From Halalkalicoccus tibetensis (lineage in GTDB: Archaea > Halobacteriota > Halobacteria > Halobacteriales > Halalkalicoccaceae), in the NCBI RefSeq assembly GCF_037996645.1, contig NZ_JBBMXV010000003.1:620001-684000 (forward strand): a stretch of DNA of 64,000 nt. Direction: 5' to 3'. The notes under the pieces were generated by a model, which was not told where the DNA came from, did not search any database, and saw only the letters and a program-made list of their open reading frames with translations. Made by a program: the position numbers and the translations under genes. Shown one piece after another: positions 34,626 through 43,464 of the stretch. Within the stretch, counting starts at the first letter, position 1. Every line of letters begins with the position of its first letter.

Positions 34626-35813
34626 TCATTCTTTGAGTTGGTCGAGTGCCTGACCGATCCACTCCGGATCGAAGGTCGTTTCGCACTTCTTGACTCGCCC
34701 GCCCTGGCCGCGTGATTCGATCCACGTGTTGACCAGTCCGATGGTCTCGAGCTCCCTGAGAACATCTCGAACGGCTCGTTCACCGAGCGCGCTTTCCGGG
34801 CGTATTCTCTCCGTTGCGTCTACGATCTCGCTCGTCGTGACCGATTTGGCGATCTCGCCCGTAGCCTTGTCGCGCCAGAACGCCATGCCGGAGAGAACGA
34901 CTAAGCAGTTGTACGGAAGTGCCTTCAGCTTCTCGAGAGTTGCCTCCTTGTTCGTTGCATCGAGGCTATCGTCGATACATGCTTTTGTGATCCGTGCCTG
35001 TCCGCGTTCGTTCGCGAGCTCGCCGGCGTTCCGAAACAGGCTTATCGTCTTGCGAGCGTCCCCCCATCGCTTCGACGCCTCCCTGATACCGTACGAACGA
35101 ACCTCGTCGGGCACTGCTCCATCCCTGAAGCCCTGCTCGAGACGAGGATGAAGCAGTTTGTCGAGACGTCCCATATCGTACGGCCCGAAATACACCGATT
35201 CCTCGCCCATCGCGCTTTCAACTCGGCTATCGAGTCGGAGATCGACATCGATGAGTTGGTTGCTGATGAGCCATGCCGAGAGGGTGATGTCTCGCTTGAG
35301 CTTCCCTTCGCCACGCAGCAGTCGATAGAAGAAGTCGCTGACATCGTAGTTCGAGTCGTGTTTGATGTGATCGACCTCATCGAGGAGGAGGATCGTATAC
35401 TCCGGGTACTCCTCCAAGGTGGTCCAGATGCCCTCGAAGATTCCGTCGAGCCCTTCGTATGCCTTCTTCCGTTCACCAGCCACCTCGAGGAGGATCTCGT
35501 TTGCGGCGCTGAACAGCGTGCGACACTCCTTCAAGTTCACGTATTCGACGGCACAGTCGCTGTGGCGGCTGGCGAACTCCCGACAGACACGGCGAGTCGT
35601 GAGCGTCTTTCCGGTTCCTGGCGGACCGTGGATCGAAACCGTCGGCGGAAGATACCCCTCGTTGACGCCGTTGAGAATCGACGCGAGCTCCGCTTCCTTG
35701 GGATCGCGAGCGATGATCTCGTCGGGTTCGGTTAGCGGGTCGAGTGCACCTTTATCGATGAAGACGCTGTCCTCGTTTGCAGCCGCCGTGAAGAGGTCGT
35801 CATACTTACTCAT
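34626..35813 (-). CDS. orc: Orc1/Cdc6 replication initiator, second copy
   Basis: The 395-residue protein repeats the layout of the 17309-18520 copy: MSKYDDLF, Walker A GPPGTGKT at 63-70, Walker B LLLDEVD at 142-148, LISNQ, and a C-terminal winged helix. It is convergent with the nucleotidyltransferase gene. The base composition is higher in GC than that of the first copy. Close paralogues of this sort are often secondary initiators. No clear origin recognition boxes were seen in the 150 bases upstream. Confidence 0.9.
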   Translation of the reverse strand: MSKYDDLFTAAANEDSVFIDKGALDPLTEPDEIIARDPKEAELASILNGVNEGYLPPTVSIHGPPGTGKTLTTRRVCREFASRHSDCAVEYVNLKECRTLFSAANEILLEVAGERKKAYEGLDGIFEGIWTTLEEYPEYTILLLDEVDHIKHDSNYDVSDFFYRLLRGEGKLKRDITLSAWLISNQLIDVDLRLDSRVESAMGEESVYFGPYDMGRLDKLLHPRLEQGFRDGAVPDEVRSYGIREASKRWGDARKTISLFRNAGELANERGQARITKACIDDSLDATNKEATLEKLKALPYNCLVVLSGMAFWRDKATGEIAKSVTTSEIVDATERIRPESALGERAVRDVLRELETIGLVNTWIESRGQGGRVKKCETTFDPEWIGQALDQLKE

Positions 35814-36057
35814 GGTGGATTTCAGCGGAATTACGTGTATCTATGTAGCCGGGGATCATATCTTTTCCCAACCTAGAGATTTCATATATATACACAAGAG
35901 ATTGAATATACGACCCGAGACGTCTATGAAGCGGCTCTCAGTTCTCCTTTCGATTGCTGATCACACCCAGTTTAGCATCACTACTACGAACGACGGTTCG
36001 ATTCGGGTCGGTCTCTCGAAACCAGAGCTTAAGCGGTGGACCCTCGTTGAGGGGGGT

Positions 36058-36987
36058 ATGCCGTCGCTTTCGATCCCGGAAATCGAGGATCGATCCGGGA
36101 TGGAGAAACAGACCAGTGAGACGCTCAACGAGTACCTGCGGCGGGTGGGCGAACGCACCGATCTCCCGTCCGAGGACATCGAGGCGGTCATCGACCACGC
36201 GGCCCACACGCAGTTCGGCCCGGAGCCGACCACCGGTGGCGACGTCAGCACCGACGTGCCGATCGAGCGGTTCCTCCGGGCGGCCGACGAAATCGGCGAG
36301 CGAGAGCCCGAGCGATCGACCGAAAACGACGAGACCGAAAGCGACGATTCGGAGGTCCATATCGGGCTGGGCGCGCGCAACAACGCCGCCCGGAGCGCCG
36401 GTTCGACCGCCACCTCGGGCACCACCGAGACGTCCGACTCCGGGACGAGCCGCCGGTCGTTCGTCCTCCCCGTCGTGTTGGTGCTCGGGGTCGTCGTGCT
36501 CGCCGCCGGCGTGCTCTTCGTCGGCGGCGGCCAGCTCCCGGCCACCGACGCCGGCCCGGAGTCGACCGACGGCGAGCCCGAGCCCTCGGGCGACGATGAG
36601 CCCGACACGATCGACTCCGCGGCCGACGCGGAGGGCGATCTGGAGGTGACTGACATGGCTGTCGACGCCTCGCTCGAGCCCGACGAGGAGTTCGTCGAGC
36701 TCACCAACGCCGGCGACGCCACCCTCGACATGTCCGACTGGACCGTCCGCGACCGCGAGGGCGGCGCGGTCGACGAGCGCGGCATCGAACCCGTCACCTT
36801 CCCCGAGGAGTTCACCCTCGAGCCCGGCGAGAGCGTCCGGATCGTCACCGGACCCGGCGAGGACACCGCCGACACCGTCCACTGGGGCTCCGAGACGCGC
36901 AACTGGCACGAGGACGGCGACGTGATCGTCGTCCTCGACGGCGACGGCGAGGAGGTGCTCGCCAGCGAGTACGGCTCGCCGCCGTAG
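36058..36987 (+). CDS. Membrane-anchored lamin-tail-domain protein
   Basis: The ATG at 36058 follows a purine run GAGGGGGG and is preferred over the upstream ATG at 35926; a third choice is ATG 36100 (MEKQTSETLNEYLRRVGERT). The N-terminal cytosolic part (EYLRRVGERTDLPSEDIEA, IERFLRAADEIG) is helical. One membrane helix follows (VLPVVLVLGVVVLAAGVLF), then an acidic linker, then a lamin-tail domain (EFVELTNAGDATLDMSDWTV, FTLEPGESVRIVTGPG). Such outer domains are found on haloarchaeal surface nucleases and adhesion proteins. The exact role is unknown. Confidence 0.75.
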   Translation: MPSLSIPEIEDRSGMEKQTSETLNEYLRRVGERTDLPSEDIEAVIDHAAHTQFGPEPTTGGDVSTDVPIERFLRAADEIGEREPERSTENDETESDDSEVHIGLGARNNAARSAGSTATSGTTETSDSGTSRRSFVLPVVLVLGVVVLAAGVLFVGGGQLPATDAGPESTDGEPEPSGDDEPDTIDSAADAEGDLEVTDMAVDASLEPDEEFVELTNAGDATLDMSDWTVRDREGGAVDERGIEPVTFPEEFTLEPGESVRIVTGPGEDTADTVHWGSETRNWHEDGDVIVVLDGDGEEVLASEYGSPP

Positions 36988-37004
36988 ACGTTCGAACCGA
37001 CCCC

Positions 37005-37178
37005 TCACTCCTCGGTCTCGTCGCCCTCCCAGCCCTCCGAGAAGACGCACTCGTCGGGAACGCCGAACCCCGAGATGAATATCCGTTCCCGGCATCGCCG
37101 CGAGCAGAACGCCGACGGGAACCCACCACACTATCGTGATTCTTCCGAGCATCGAGCGAAGCGGGGAAGCGCCGTCAT
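37005..37178 (-). pseudogene. Small zinc-ribbon gene with an in-frame TAG
   Basis: The frame from ATG 37178 to TGA 37005 has 58 codons: MTALPRFARCSEESR, then TAG, then CGGFPSAFCSRRCRERIFIS and GFGVPDECVFSEGWEGDETEE. The part after TAG has strong coding character, with four Cys and an acidic tail. No start codon exists after the TAG. It may be a pseudogene by nonsense mutation or may begin at a non-canonical codon. Confidence 0.4.
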
Positions 37179-37190
37179 CCCTCTCCCCGG

Positions 37191-38357
37191 CTACTCCAGC
37201 GAGTCGGTCATCGTCACGCCAGCGAACTCGAAGCGGGCACCGCCCTCCGTGCCCTCGGTCACCGACGTCTCCCAGCCGTGTGCGCTCGCGATCCGCGCAA
37301 CGATCGTGAGCCCGTAGCCCGTCCCGTCCTCCCGGGTCGAGTAGCCCTGATCGAACGCGAACTTCCCGACCGATTCCGGGATCCCCGGCCCGTCGTCCTC
37401 GATGTAGAACCCCGACTGATCCGGCAGCCGCCCGACGCGGACGGCCACCGACGATCCGGCGTGTTCGACGCTGTCGTCGGCCTTCGGCCGACTGCTCGTT
37501 GAACCGTGTTCAACGCTGTCGCCGGGATTCGGTGGATCCCGGCTGCAAGTCGAGCCATGCTCGACACTGTTGCGAAAGACGTTGCTCAACAGCGCGTAGA
37601 CACGGCTGCTGTCGGCCTCGATGCTCCCGAGGCCCTCGACGATCTCCAGGCTCGCGTCCTCGGTCCCGACCTCCTCCCAGGCGTCGAGAACGTGCTGTCG
37701 AAGCGAGATGTACTCCCGTTCGCCGATGTCCGCGCCGTTTCGCGAGAGCATGAGGACGTCCTCGACGAGCTCCTCGATCCGTGCCAGCGCGTCGGCGACC
37801 TGCCGGAGCTCCTCCGAGTCGTCCTCCTCGCGCGCGATCTCGGTGTAGCCCTGGGCCGACTGGAGCGGGTTCCGGATGTCGTGGGTCAGGATGCTCGCGA
37901 ACTCGTCGAGGCGTTCGCGTTCCCGTTGGAGCTGGGTTCGGCGTTGCTTCTGCTCGCTGATGTCCCTGATGACTCCCGTGAACAGGCGCTGCCCGTCGAG
38001 TCTGTGCTCGCGGATGCTGATCAGCGTCGGGACCTCGTGGACCTCCTTGTGGAGCGCGGGGAGCTCGATCCCCTCCCACTCGATATGGCGCTCGTTCGAC
38101 GCCAGATACGACTCGAGCGCCTCGGCATGGACCGGGCGGAGACGCTCGGGGATGATCTTCATCTTCGAGCTCCCGATCAGCTCCTCGGGGCTGTAGCCGA
38201 GGATCTCCTCGATCGCCGGGTTCGCGTGGACGATCCGGCTCTCGGCGTCGATCGTGAGCAGCCCCTCGGAGGCGTTGCGCACCAGCGTCCGATAGAAGGT
38301 CCCCGTGTCCGGTGCCTCCATGGGGGCCCCCTCCGGACTGCCGACGTCGTCGCCCAT
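37191..38357 (-). CDS. PAS-domain sensor histidine kinase with palindromic insertion in the N-box
   Basis: The 388-residue soluble kinase has a PAS domain (about 18-135; ELIGSSKMKIIPERL), the H-box LTHDIRNPLQSAQG with phospho-acceptor His159, and an HATPase domain with NVFRNSVEHGS (N-box) and DDGPGIPES (G1), ending in a GTGYGL-type G2 box. The N-box segment SVEHGST occurs, with variations, three times in a row. The PAS is closely related to the second PAS of the Bat-type protein at 56903. No response regulator gene is adjacent. The ATG at 38357 or the Met at 38321 could start it. Confidence 0.85.
   Translation of the reverse strand: MGDDVGSPEGAPMEAPDTGTFYRTLVRNASEGLLTIDAESRIVHANPAIEEILGYSPEELIGSSKMKIIPERLRPVHAEALESYLASNERHIEWEGIELPALHKEVHEVPTLISIREHRLDGQRLFTGVIRDISEQKQRRTQLQRERERLDEFASILTHDIRNPLQSAQGYTEIAREEDDSEELRQVADALARIEELVEDVLMLSRNGADIGEREYISLRQHVLDAWEEVGTEDASLEIVEGLGSIEADSSRVYALLSNVFRNSVEHGSTCSRDPPNPGDSVEHGSTSSRPKADDSVEHAGSSVAVRVGRLPDQSGFYIEDDGPGIPESVGKFAFDQGYSTREDGTGYGLTIVARIASAHGWETSVTEGTEGGARFEFAGVTMTDSLE
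37461..37571. repeat. Array of four perfect palindromes inside the kinase gene
   Basis: Three copies of a GTGTTCGACGCTGTC-like segment (37461, 37506, 37557) alternate with hairpins GTCGGCC-TTC-GGCCGAC (37476-37492) and GCCGGGAT-7-ATCCCGGC (37521-37543). Further palindromes are GTTGAAC-CGT-GTTCAAC (37498-37514) and GTCGAGC-CAT-GCTCGAC (37549-37565). Unit spacings are 45 and 51 bases, both multiples of three, so the reading frame is kept. Confidence 0.75.
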
Positions 38358-38645
38358 AGTGTCTCGGTCTCTAGTCGGTCGTGTATTAACTCTGGCCGCT
38401 ATCGATGCTGGGATCGAACGACCCCTCGCTCCCTCTCCCTTAGATGACCGGTTCGCCTCCCACGTCCCACCCTGTTTTCTGGATCGTCAGTGAGCGGTAT
38501 ATGACTCCGTAGAGCGGGCCGGCTTGGCGCGGCGTCGTGTGAACGGCGTCGCCGCTTCCCCCGTAATTTGCCGGTAGACGACCTATAAGACACCGCCGCA
38601 CCTGCCCGCCAACGGCTTTTCAGTCGTGCTCCCATAGCGTAGTTG

Positions 38646-40136
38646 ATGGTACAGTCCCTCTCTATCGACGCCGACTGGAACAGTCTCTACATCGACGGCG
38701 AGTGGACCTCCTCGGAGAGCGACGAGGAGATCGTCGTCGAGGACCCCTCGACGCGCGAGGAGGTCGCGCGCGTGCCCTCCGGCACCGAGGCGGACGTCGA
38801 CGCCGCCTACGAGGCCGCCGCGGAGGCACAGGCGGAATGGCAGAAGGCGCCGCCCGCGGAGCGCGAGCGGGTCGCACAGAACTTCGCGCGGACGCTCCAG
38901 GAGTACGACGAGGAGATCAAGGAGCTGCTGACCCATGAGGCGGGCGGGTCGCGGATCATGGGCGAGACGTCGGTTCAGATCGCCACCGATCAGGCGAACC
39001 AGGCCGCGACGCTCCCCCGCCAGATGGGCGGCGAGCAGCTCGAATCCAACATTCCCGGCAAGGAGAACCTCGTCCGCCGGGAGCCCCAGGGCGTCGTCAC
39101 CGTCATCTCGCCGTGGAACTTCCCGCTGAACCTCTCGGGGCGGGCGATCGCGCCCGCGATCGCCTCCGGGAACGCGGTCGTCGTCAAGCCCGCCTCGAAC
39201 ACGCCGATCACCGGCGGGCTCCTCATGGCGAAGCTCTACGAGGAGGCGGGCCTCCCCGACGGGCTGATCAACGTCGTCACCGGCAGCGGATCGGACATCG
39301 GCGACCCGATCGTCGAACACCCCGAGAGCGACGTCGTCGCCTTCACCGGCTCGACGCCCGTCGGCCGCGGGGTCGCCGCGAAGGCCGGCGAGAACGTCTC
39401 CGAGGCGGCCATGGAGCTCGGCGGCAACAACGCCCACATCGTCACCGCCGACGCCGATGTCGAGGCGGCGGTCGACTCTGCGGTGTTCGGCTCGTTCGTC
39501 CACCAGGGGCAGGTCTGCATGTCGATCAACCGCCACCTCGTCCACGAGGACGTCTACGACGACTACGTCGACCATCTCGCCGACCGCGCGGCGTCGCTCC
39601 CAGTCGGCAGCGCCCACGAGGACGACACGGTCGTCGCCCCGATCATCGACGAGGGCCAGCGCGACGAGATGCTCAAGTACGTCGAGGAGACGATCGACGC
39701 CGGCGCGACGCTCGAGACCGGCGGCGAAACCGTCGAGATGGACGGCGTCGACGACTCCCTGCTGGTGGCGCCGACGGTGCTCTCGGACGTGGACAACGAC
39801 ATGGCCGCCGCGTGCAACGAGCACTTCGGCCCGATCGCCCCGGTCATCCCGTTCTCTGACGTCGACGAGGCGGTCGAGCTCCACGACGACACCCAGTACG
39901 GCCTCTCGGGATCGGTCCACGCGGGCGACGTCGGTACCGGCCTGCGGATCGCAGAACGACTGGACACCGGCAACGTCCACGTCAACGACCAGCCGATCAA
40001 CGACGAGGCCCACGTCCCGTTCAGCGGCACGAAGGCCTCCGGCGTCGGCGGCTACAACGGCACCGACATCATGGAGGAGTTCACCGAGAAGAAGTGGATC
40101 TCCCTGCAGCACGAGCAGCGGGAGTACCCCTTCTGA
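38646..40136 (+). CDS. NAD(P)-dependent aldehyde dehydrogenase
   Basis: ATG 38646 follows a TTG in frame at 38643 and is preferred. The 496-residue protein has SPWNFPLNL, the general-base Glu in AMELGGNNAHIV and the catalytic Cys in HQGQVCMSINR, with FTGSTPVGRGV for the nucleotide fold. The order and length are standard for the ALDH superfamily. The ending GTKASGVGGYNG resembles benzaldehyde- or vanillin-type enzymes. It precedes a MetE-like gene and two dehydrogenases in the same direction, perhaps a catabolic set. The substrate is unknown. Confidence 0.9.
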   Translation: MVQSLSIDADWNSLYIDGEWTSSESDEEIVVEDPSTREEVARVPSGTEADVDAAYEAAAEAQAEWQKAPPAERERVAQNFARTLQEYDEEIKELLTHEAGGSRIMGETSVQIATDQANQAATLPRQMGGEQLESNIPGKENLVRREPQGVVTVISPWNFPLNLSGRAIAPAIASGNAVVVKPASNTPITGGLLMAKLYEEAGLPDGLINVVTGSGSDIGDPIVEHPESDVVAFTGSTPVGRGVAAKAGENVSEAAMELGGNNAHIVTADADVEAAVDSAVFGSFVHQGQVCMSINRHLVHEDVYDDYVDHLADRAASLPVGSAHEDDTVVAPIIDEGQRDEMLKYVEETIDAGATLETGGETVEMDGVDDSLLVAPTVLSDVDNDMAAACNEHFGPIAPVIPFSDVDEAVELHDDTQYGLSGSVHAGDVGTGLRIAERLDTGNVHVNDQPINDEAHVPFSGTKASGVGGYNGTDIMEEFTEKKWISLQHEQREYPF

Positions 40137-40250
40137 TCGCGCCGGTCTTCTCTACGGGACCCACGTGATTGATCGAACGGGCCGGCCGACCGACCCGTAC
40201 CGCCTGAATACCGTTGGTTATATTACTCACTCAGTATATTACTCATATCA

Positions 40251-41405
40251 ATGGCAGCCACCGAAGACCGGATCCCCACGACCCACATCGGAAGCCTCCC
40301 GCGACCGCCGGAACTGCTCGAACTGCTGAAGGCGCGCCAGGACGGCGAGGCGGTCGACCCCGACGACTGGGATCGCACCGTCGCGGACGCCACGCAGGAC
40401 GTCGTCGAGCGCCAAGCGGAGGTCGGCCTCGACGTCGCCAACAACGGCGAGCAGTCCCGCGTCTCCTTTAACTGGTACGTCGCCGACCGCCTGAGCGGCA
40501 TCGACGGCAAGCGCGAACAGGAGCTCTGGGCGGACCTCCAGGAGTTCCCCGACTACGCCGAGGAGACGTTCAAGACCGACGTCATCGATCTCTCGATGCA
40601 GCCCGTCATCGCCGGCCCCATCGAATACACCGGCCACGAGGAGGCCGAGGCCGAACTCGAGGGGTTCCGCGAGGCGCTCGCGGGGAGCGACGCGGAGTTC
40701 GAGGGGACGTTCGTGACCTCGGCGTCGCCGAGCATCGTCACGGCGACCCACGTCGACGACTACTACGACGACTACGAGGAGTTCCTCTTCGCCGCCGCCG
40801 ACGCGATGGCCGAGGAGTACGAGCTCGTCGCCGAGGCCGGGATGGACATCCAGATCGACGCGCCCGAACTCCTCACGGCCGGCCAGACGGCGGCGTTCGC
40901 CGACGCACCCCTCGAGGAGGTAACGGAGGTCACGCGCCTGCACGTCGAGGCGCTCAACGAGGCGCTCTCGGACATCCCCGAGGAGCGGGTCCGGCTTCAC
41001 ACCTGCTGGGGGAGCTACGAGGGCCCCCACCACCTCGATACGGACCTCGCCGAGATGCTGCCGGTGATCTACGAGGCCGACATCTCGGGGCTGAGCGTCG
41101 AGCAGGCCAACCCCCGCCACCAACACGAGTACCGCGCGTTCGCCGAACAGCCGCTGCCCGAGGGCTGGACGCTGATGCCGGGCGTCGTCGACGTGAAGAC
41201 GAACGTCATCGACCACCCGGAGACGATCGCCGACCGGCTCGAGCGCGTCGCCAACGCGGTCGACGACTCGACGCCGCTGGTCGCCGCCCCCGACTGCGGC
41301 TTCGGCACGCAGGCCGGCATCGGGATGGTCGACCCCGAGATCGCGTGGGCGAAGCTCGAGGCGCTCGTCGAGGGCGCCGAGATCGCGACCGAGCGGCTCT
41401 TCTGA
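40251..41405 (+). CDS. Cobalamin-independent methionine synthase-like protein (MetE C-terminal type)
   Basis: The 384-residue protein starts with PTTHIGSLPRP and carries the zinc-binding residues of the MetE barrel: RLHTCWGSYEGPH (His and Cys) and APDCGFGTQAG (last Cys), with a Glu/Asp region in between. Short archaeal MetE homologues use methylcobamide or act in coenzyme M-type thiol transfers rather than with folate. Here the gene stands between an aldehyde dehydrogenase and two short-chain dehydrogenases, so a thiol-dependent catabolic role is as likely as methionine synthesis. TATA-like repeats lie at 40220-40245. Confidence 0.85.
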   Translation: MAATEDRIPTTHIGSLPRPPELLELLKARQDGEAVDPDDWDRTVADATQDVVERQAEVGLDVANNGEQSRVSFNWYVADRLSGIDGKREQELWADLQEFPDYAEETFKTDVIDLSMQPVIAGPIEYTGHEEAEAELEGFREALAGSDAEFEGTFVTSASPSIVTATHVDDYYDDYEEFLFAAADAMAEEYELVAEAGMDIQIDAPELLTAGQTAAFADAPLEEVTEVTRLHVEALNEALSDIPEERVRLHTCWGSYEGPHHLDTDLAEMLPVIYEADISGLSVEQANPRHQHEYRAFAEQPLPEGWTLMPGVVDVKTNVIDHPETIADRLERVANAVDDSTPLVAAPDCGFGTQAGIGMVDPEIAWAKLEALVEGAEIATERLF

Positions 41406-41471
41406 CGGCGTCACCGGAACCCGTTTCACCGCCACACCAACGCTGAGGTAGCGGGCGCCCCTCCACCCACC

Positions 41472-42278
41472 ATGGGTTCACTCAATCCCGATTTCACCGG
41501 CGAGACGGTCGTCGTCACCGGCGCCAGCTCCGGCATCGGCCGCGCAATCGCGCTGGCGTTCGGCGAGGCAGGCGCGGCAGTGCTCAACGCGGACGTTCGG
41601 GCCGATCCGAAGGACACGGACCTCGATGTGCCGACACACGAGGCCATCCGCGAGGACGGTAGGACGGCCGAATTCGTCGAGTGTGACGTCTCCGATCCCG
41701 ACCAGCTGGACGTCGTCATCGAGGCGGCCCGCGAGCTCGCCGACGCCGAGGAAGGGAGCTCCTCCGGCGTCGACGTGATGATCAACAACGCGGGGGTCTA
41801 CACCAAGCGCCGCTTCCGGGAGGTGACGCCCGCGGAGTTCGAGGAGGTCCACGCTGTCAACGCCCGCGGGACGTTCTTCGGGACCCAGAAGGCCGCAAAC
41901 GACATGATCGACCGCGGCGAGCCGGGCGTCGTCATCAACACGGCCTCGGACACGCAGGGCCGCGCCGCGTGGGACCACTCCCACTACGCCGCGACCAAGG
42001 GCGCGATCCGGATGATCACCCGGAGTGCGGCGCTCGAACTCGCGGGCGAGGGAGTTCGAGTGAACGCCGTCGCCCCCGGACCCGTCGCCACCGAGATCCG
42101 CGAGGGCTGGAAGGAGGAAGCTCAGGAGATGGGACCCGGCGGGGAGACGCCCGACCTCCCGTTGCGGGCCGCGACGGCCGACGAGCTCCCCGGCGCATAT
42201 CTGTATCTGGCGAGCGACGAGGCGAGCTACGTCACCGGCGAGACGGCCTGGGTCGACGGGGGCGGGCACGTCTCCTGA
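41472..42278 (+). CDS. Short-chain dehydrogenase/reductase
   Basis: The 268-residue classical SDR has TGASSGIG (16-23) for the cofactor, NNAG, a catalytic Tyr-Lys in HYAATKGAIRM, and the C-terminal DGGGHVS typical of FabG-like enzymes. An acidic insertion (RADPKDTDLDVPTHEAIRED) follows the first beta-alpha-beta unit. The substrate cannot be inferred. It starts 66 bases after the MetE-like gene. Confidence 0.9.
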   Translation: MGSLNPDFTGETVVVTGASSGIGRAIALAFGEAGAAVLNADVRADPKDTDLDVPTHEAIREDGRTAEFVECDVSDPDQLDVVIEAARELADAEEGSSSGVDVMINNAGVYTKRRFREVTPAEFEEVHAVNARGTFFGTQKAANDMIDRGEPGVVINTASDTQGRAAWDHSHYAATKGAIRMITRSAALELAGEGVRVNAVAPGPVATEIREGWKEEAQEMGPGGETPDLPLRAATADELPGAYLYLASDEASYVTGETAWVDGGGHVS

Positions 42279-42353
42279 CGGGACCCCCTCGGAACGCGTC
42301 CCCGTCCGAGCGGCGGACCTGCCCGTTTTGTAACCCGTTCCCGTTCATCGGAT

Positions 42354-43229
42354 ATGGAACGGACCGATAGCGACGACCCCACGGTACTGTTGACGGGCGG
42401 GACGAGCGGCATCGGCGCCATCGCTGCCCGAACGCTCGCGGAGCGGGGGGCGACGGTCGCGGTCGTCGGCCGCGACGAGGACAAGGGTACCCGGCTCGCC
42501 GACGAGCTCACGGGCTCGACGGGCGGAACCGTGCGGTTCCATCGGGCCGACCTCGCGACCCAGGACGCGGTTCGCCGGCTGGCCGAGGAGGTCACGGCCA
42601 CCTACGACCGCCTCGACGTGCTCGTCCACAACGCCGGACTCTCGCGACAGGACCACACGATCACCGACGACGGGATCGAGCTGACCTTCGCGGTCAACCA
42701 CCTCGCGCCGTACTTGCTCACCCACGAGCTCATGGACCCCCTCCGCGCGACGCCGGGCGCCCGAGTCGTCGTCACCGCGTCGGGGGTCCACAGGCGGGGC
42801 GAACTCGCGCTCGACGACGTCCGGTTAGAGGACGGCTACGAGCCGCTCGACGCCTACGCGCGCTCGAAGCTCGCGAACGTCGCCTTCACCCTCGAACTCG
42901 CCGACCGGCTCGACGGGGAGGATATCGTCGCGAACTGCTTCCATCCGGGGTTCGTGCCCTCAACGGCGCTGTTCCGGGACGCATCGCTTCGCACGCGGCT
43001 GTTCACCCGGATCGCCGCGGTCGTCCCCGGCATCGGCACGACGCCCGAGACGGGCGCCGACCGGCTCGTCGAGCTGGCGACGGCCCCGGAGTACGGACGA
43101 CGATCCGGGGGATACGTCGGGTCGGACGGCCCGGAGGAACCCGCGCCGGCCGCGACCGACCCCGACCGCCGCGAGCGCCTCTGGAACGTCAGCGCCGACC
43201 TCGTCGGCATCGATCCCGACTGGCCCTGA
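42354..43229 (+). CDS. Short-chain dehydrogenase, retinol-dehydrogenase-like
   Basis: The 291-residue protein has TGGTSGIG near the N-terminus, VHNAG, a Ser region VVTASGVHRRG and the catalytic DAYARSKLANV. The pattern NCFHPGFVPSTALFRD is characteristic of retinol-dehydrogenase/WW-oxidoreductase-like SDRs. It follows the previous SDR by 75 bases in the same direction. The substrate is unknown. Confidence 0.88.
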   Translation: MERTDSDDPTVLLTGGTSGIGAIAARTLAERGATVAVVGRDEDKGTRLADELTGSTGGTVRFHRADLATQDAVRRLAEEVTATYDRLDVLVHNAGLSRQDHTITDDGIELTFAVNHLAPYLLTHELMDPLRATPGARVVVTASGVHRRGELALDDVRLEDGYEPLDAYARSKLANVAFTLELADRLDGEDIVANCFHPGFVPSTALFRDASLRTRLFTRIAAVVPGIGTTPETGADRLVELATAPEYGRRSGGYVGSDGPEEPAPAATDPDRRERLWNVSADLVGIDPDWP

Positions 43230-43420
43230 CGGCGGTAGACCGGCTTCTCGGACTCCCTCCCCACCGTCTTCCGGACGGCTCGGCTCATTCACTCCCCGAT
43301 ACCCATCCTACCCTGCTCCCGGCTAGTCCTCGTTTACATACTACCTCTCGCCACCACACGAACTAGATGAACGTACGATAATTAATGGAACTACTACGCT
43401 ACCAACCTAATTTTGGGTCG

Positions 43421-43437
43421 AATACTGCAAAAGTATT
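43421..43437. promoter_or_regulatory. Inverted repeat upstream of an HTH gene
   Basis: AATACT (43421-43426) and AGTATT (43432-43437) are perfect inverted copies around five bases, 28 bases before the ATG at 43465. This position overlaps the expected TATA/initiator region and could be an operator. Confidence 0.4.
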
Positions 43438-43464
43438 ATGTAGAGGGAGATGATATGTCATCGT

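Noticed and set aside
35814-36057. Possible replication origin next to the second orc gene
   Set aside because: No repeated origin-recognition-box-like motifs with G-runs were found on either side. The AT-rich stretch alone is not enough.
37128-37136. Reading the in-frame TAG in the zinc-ribbon ORF as pyrrolysine
   Set aside because: Nothing in the window supports pyrrolysine genes, and haloarchaea use TAG as stop in many genes here, including those at 14330 and 2633.
38583-40112. 509-codon ORF antisense to the aldehyde dehydrogenase
   Set aside because: It is a shadow of a complete ALDH with catalytic Cys and Glu on the plus strand. The composition is Arg- and Val-rich with no domain.
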